Source: Pseudomonas sp. (GTDB taxonomy: Bacteria > Pseudomonadota > Gammaproteobacteria > Pseudomonadales > Pseudomonadaceae). From it: a stretch of DNA of 6,299 nt. Positions 4,998 to 6,299 of this stretch are shown here, piece after piece. The notes under the pieces were generated by a model, which was not told the origin of the DNA, searched no databases, and was given only the letters and a program-made list of their open reading frames with translations. The DNA lies in the NCBI GenBank assembly GCA_003523465.1, contig DQAA01000599.1:13387-19685 (forward strand), read 5' to 3'. The first letter of the stretch is position 1. Every line of letters begins with the position of its first letter. The position numbers and the translations under genes were made by a program.

Positions 4998-6299
4998 ATG
5001 ACTACCATTGCCTCTCTCGGTCTTCAGGTCGACTCCGGGGATGCCGTAGAGGCCAAGGACAACCTCGACCAACTGACCGATGCCGGCAAACGTAGCGAGG
5101 AGTCGGCAGGCAAGACGGGGAGGGCCTGGGAGTCTGCATTGGGCAGTCTGCAGGGCGACACTCGGCAGATCGTGCAGGAATTGCAGGCGCTCAACGCCAA
5201 GCAGTCCGAGCTGGCGCAGCAGATGGCTACCGTGGGGCGCGCCGTTACCAGCGCTTCTACGGCCTTCAGCAGCGCCGCAGCGAACATGCAGGCTTTCCGA
5301 AGCGAAGCGACGCAGGCTGGAAAGGTCCAGGAGGCGCTGACCAGTGCTACAGATGCCGGCGCGCAGGCTGGCCGGCGTGCAGCTGAATCTGCCGACGAGC
5401 AGCAGGCTCGGATTCTGGCCGTGGCCAGAGCTTCGATGGAGGCTAGCGAGTACGTACAGACGCTGAACCGGGCAACCGCCCAGACCGCAGAAGTCACCGC
5501 CCAGGCGAATGGCGTGCTCTCGGATAACGCCAACCGCCAGGCGGCGATCAACAGTCGCGCCCAGGCCATTCTCGCCACCGAAGAACGCCTGGCTGATGCG
5601 GCGAAGAAGACGGCCGGCGCCCACAGGGACGAAGGGCAGGCTCTTGAGGAACTGCTGGGTAAGATCGATCCGACCGTCTCGGCGATGAGCCGGCTGGATC
5701 AGATGGAGCAGAAGCTGAAGGGCTTCCGCACAAGCGGCGCGCTCGATGCGCAGACGTTCGGCGAGTACCAGGCGAAGATCGACCAGGCTCGCACTGCCCT
5801 TGGCGGTGCGGATACCGCGCTGAACAAGACCGGCATGACGGCGAAGGCCACCGCTGCAGCCCTGCGCGGTGTGCCGGCGCAGTTCACTGACATCGTTGTA
5901 TCCCTCCAGGGCGGCCAGGCCCCGCTGACCGTGCTGCTCCAGCAAGGCGGCCAGCTCAAGGACATGTTCGGGGGCGTAGGTCCGGCCGTCCAGGCCTTGG
6001 GCGGCTATATCATGGGCCTGGTGAACCCCTTCACCGTGGCAGCAGCAGCGGTGGGTGTACTCGGCTATGCCTACTACTCGGGCAGCGAAGAGGCGGTCAG
6101 GTTCGAGAAGGCGCTGATCACCACCGGCAACGCCGTCGGCACAACGTCGGACCGGCTTTCCGGCATGGCCCGCGAGGTAGCGGCCACTGTCGGCAGCACT
6201 GGCGCTGCAGCAGAGGTGCTCACGCAGCTGGCCGGTAGCGGCAAGGTCGCCTCCAGCAGCTTTGTCGAAATCACCGAGGCTGCCCTGGAGTGGCGCTCG
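4998..6299 (+). CDS. Tail tape measure protein, N-terminal part (3' truncated; lambda gpH-like)
   Basis: Open from ATG 4998 to the right edge with no stop: 434 residues visible of a protein usually far longer. It sets tail length and is later ejected ahead of the DNA. After an opening typical of the family (MTTIASLGLQVDSGDAVEA), residues about 15-285 are rich in Ala, Gln and Glu and strongly helical, as expected for coiled-coil tape. The diagnostic motif lies at 289-326: LRGVPAQFTDIVVSLQGGQ followed by PLTVLLQQGGQLKDMFGG, the hallmark of the lambda gpH-type N-terminal domain (TMP_2). A hydrophobic segment (GGYIMGLVNPF through VGVLGYAYY, about 335-360) follows and could insert into the host membrane. 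GGAG at 4988-4991 is six bases upstream of the start. A 409-codon open frame on the opposite strand is a GC-driven shadow. Confidence 0.94.
   Translation, partial: MTTIASLGLQVDSGDAVEAKDNLDQLTDAGKRSEESAGKTGRAWESALGSLQGDTRQIVQELQALNAKQSELAQQMATVGRAVTSASTAFSSAAANMQAFRSEATQAGKVQEALTSATDAGAQAGRRAAESADEQQARILAVARASMEASEYVQTLNRATAQTAEVTAQANGVLSDNANRQAAINSRAQAILATEERLADAAKKTAGAHRDEGQALEELLGKIDPTVSAMSRLDQMEQKLKGFRTSGALDAQTFGEYQAKIDQARTALGGADTALNKTGMTAKATAAALRGVPAQFTDIVVSLQGGQAPLTVLLQQGGQLKDMFGGVGPAVQALGGYIMGLVNPFTVAAAAVGVLGYAYYSGSEEAVRFEKALITTGNAVGTTSDRLSGMAREVAATVGSTGAAAEVLTQLAGSGKVASSSFVEITEAALEWRS

Noticed and set aside
4716..5945. 409-codon open frame on the minus strand opposite the T-part and tape measure gene
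   Set aside because: It is mirrored codon by codon by a well-supported tape measure gene; the composition (Leu/Arg/Gly/His-rich) is what the complement of high-GC Ala/Gln coding sequence gives, and I recognise no domain in it.
1..6299. Defence genes, toxin-antitoxin, CRISPR, tRNA, insertion sequence or other accessory cargo
   Set aside because: None is visible on either strand; the window is filled end to end by contiguous structural genes.

Overview
This window is a dense, single-strand stretch of a tailed-phage structural module: the end of the head genes, the head-tail connector genes and the start of the tail genes. It most likely comes from a temperate siphophage or prophage of Pseudomonas. 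That host assignment is an inference from high GC, strong G/C preference at third codon positions and the look of the proteins; no host gene, integrase or attachment site is visible. All genes are on the + strand, separated by a few bases or overlapping. There is no gene-free stretch over 50 bp.

Layout: (1) 2-244, the 3' end of a probable scaffold gene; (2) 248-1225, major capsid protein; (3) 1273-1710, a head-module protein ending in a HeH/LEM-like domain; (4) 1714-2091, a head-tail connector of the kind often labelled 'DnaT-like'; (5) 2094-2486, a head-closure/neck candidate; (6) 2489-3163, an HK97 gp10-like tail-completion protein with an apparent internal insertion; (7) 3160-3588, tail terminator; (8) 3628-4287, tail tube (major tail) protein; (9) 4297-4680 and 4677-4994, the two tail assembly chaperone parts, joined by a canonical -1 frameshift site GGGAAAC at 4671-4677; (10) 4998 to the window end, the N-terminal 434 residues of the tape measure protein, with a clear lambda gpH-type motif.

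The order is the textbook head-to-tail assembly order of long non-contractile-tailed phages: scaffold and capsid build the head, connectors 4-5 extend the portal, gp10-like protein and terminator cap the tail, and tube subunits polymerise around the chaperone-coated tape measure. No promoter is evident, so the genes are probably read from a late promoter upstream. GC-rich hairpins sit after the capsid gene and just before the tail tube gene, the only two gaps longer than 10 bp.

I see no novel multi-gene system here. The points most worth a second look are the programmed frameshift (the downstream gene has no credible start of its own), the insertion in the gp10-like protein, the PRGSHM peptide at that protein's start, the intergenic hairpins, and the HeH/LEM-domain protein inside a head module.
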